The position numbers and the translations under genes were made by a program. The notes under the pieces were generated by a model that saw nothing but the letters and a program-made list of their open reading frames with translations, was not told the DNA's origin and made no database searches. From positions 1-21,837 of the forward strand of contig JAIFMR010000127.1 of assembly GCA_020048255.1 (NCBI GenBank): a DNA stretch of 21,837 nucleotides, read 5' to 3'. Numbering within the stretch: position 1 is the first letter of the stretch; every line of letters begins with the position of its first letter. This document shows, piece after piece, positions 21,370 to 21,837 of this stretch. The stretch is from Rhodoferax sp. GTDB taxonomy: Bacteria > Pseudomonadota > Gammaproteobacteria > Burkholderiales > Burkholderiaceae_C.

Positions 21370-21837
21370 TCAGGGTTTTGAACCGGTCGGAAATGGCCAG
21401 GCAGCTTGAGGGTTGAGCTTGGTTTGGGCTGCGGGCGCCGCTTTTGGGGCAGCTGCTTTGACGGCCTTTTTTGCCGGAGCTGCCGCTTTTTTGGCGGGTG
21501 CAGCTTTCTTCGCGGGGGCTGCTGCTTTCTTCACTGGCGCTGCAGCTTTCTTTGCCGGCGCTGCTTTTTTGGCGGGTGCTGCTTTTTTGGCAGGAGCCGC
21601 AGCCTTTTTGGCTGGCGCAGCTACCTTCTTTGCAGGTGCTGTAGCTTTCTTCGCTGGAGCTGCTTTCTTGGCAGGTGTCGCGGCCTTTTTGGCTGGTGCA
21701 GCTGCTTTTTTGGCGGGTGCCACTTTTTTGGCAGGAGCCGCTACTTTCTTCGCGGGTGCTGCGGCCTTCTTGGCAGGAGCAGCTGCCTTTTTGGCTGGAA
21801 CTGCCGCCTTTTTCGCAGGTGCTGCCTTCTTGGCTGG
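21370..21837 (-). CDS. Histone H1-like DNA-binding protein, PAKKA repeats (5' end outside window)
   Basis: The reading frame is open to the window edge, so the N-terminus is missing; 155 residues are visible. Nearly all of it is tandem PAKKA/PAKKAA/PAKKV repeats, rich in Lys, Ala and Pro, giving a very basic, probably disordered chain. The tail changes to AAPAAQTKLNPQAAWPFPTGSKP, which I recall as typical of betaproteobacterial histone H1-like proteins (compare Bordetella BpH1 and chlamydial Hc2). Such proteins bind DNA or RNA non-specifically and compact the nucleoid. A GTG at 21723 is an internal repeat codon, not the start. A strong terminator follows immediately. Confidence 0.88.
   Translation of the reverse strand, partial: PAKKAAPAKKAAVPAKKAAAPAKKAAAPAKKVAAPAKKVAPAKKAAAPAKKAATPAKKAAPAKKATAPAKKVAAPAKKAAAPAKKAAPAKKAAPAKKAAAPVKKAAAPAKKAAPAKKAAAPAKKAVKAAAPKAAPAAQTKLNPQAAWPFPTGSKP
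21450..21837. repeat. Tandem 15-18 base coding repeats of the histone-like gene
   Basis: Units encoding PAKKA or PAKKAA recur without interruption to the window end, with Lys as AAA or AAG and Ala as GCA, GCG, GCT or GCC mixed from copy to copy. The DNA copies are therefore less alike than the peptide copies. The number of units could change by slippage or recombination. Confidence 0.85.

Noticed and set aside
21721..21723. GTG as the start of a 117-residue PAKKA protein
   Set aside because: The same frame continues with identical repeats to the window end, so this codon is an internal valine.
21450..21837. CRISPR-like array at the right end of the window
   Set aside because: The repeats are 15-18 bases, contiguous without spacers, and in frame as Lys/Ala/Pro codons of a histone-like protein.

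Overview
This window looks like ordinary chromosome from a betaproteobacterium of the order Burkholderiales, most likely family Comamonadaceae (Rhodoferax/Polaromonas-like). That placement rests on recalled gene order and protein wording: rplM-rpsI, a DUF6776-type protein, a bactofilin and erpA in a row; mpl followed by a small family often mislabelled as a MurC ligase; accB-accC-prmA followed by a zinc-ribbon DUF3426 protein; and a PAKKA-repeat histone H1-like protein with a C-terminus of the NPQAAWPFPTGSKP type. No mobile element, phage, CRISPR array, tRNA or rRNA was seen. Coding density is very high and no gene-free stretch exceeds 250 bases.

Layout. 1-747: the end of rplM, then rpsI. 826-2453: a membrane-anchored coiled-coil protein, a bactofilin and the Fe-S carrier ErpA. 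2457-4921 (minus): anmK behind an M23 peptidase. 5062-6306: tyrS. 6315-10037 (minus): a 1240-residue CHASE1/PAS hybrid histidine kinase. 10106-13307: dtd, rodA, tldD. 13386-14696: a leader peptide, attenuator and aroG (DAHP synthase). 14780-16192 (minus): mpl. 16277-17412: an uncharacterised protein overlapping a TlpA-like thioredoxin. 17540-21305: accB, accC, prmA and a zinc-ribbon membrane protein. 21370-21837 (minus): the C-terminal part of a histone H1-like protein, cut by the window end.

How the genes work together. Several serve the cell wall: RodA (septum-independent glycan synthesis), bactofilin (shape/scaffold), an M23 endopeptidase, and two peptidoglycan-recycling enzymes, AnmK and Mpl. 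Others are core housekeeping: translation (L13, S9, TyrRS, Dtd, PrmA), the first committed step of fatty acid synthesis (AccB, AccC), Fe-S delivery (ErpA) and entry to the shikimate pathway (AroG).

The most interesting element is upstream of aroG. At 13386-13454 there is a 22-codon reading frame with seven aromatic codons among eight (codons 6-13: Phe, Phe, Phe, Ser, Tyr, Phe, Trp, Phe). It is followed by a strong intrinsic terminator at 13486-13516 and by a mutually exclusive antiterminator pairing between 13436-13442 and 13490-13496. This has the architecture of a ribosome-mediated attenuator reading all three aromatic amino acids. A second pattern is that rodA, tldD, mpl and the leader peptide lack a Shine-Dalgarno sequence and have a -10-like hexamer 6-8 bases before the ATG, suggesting leaderless transcripts.
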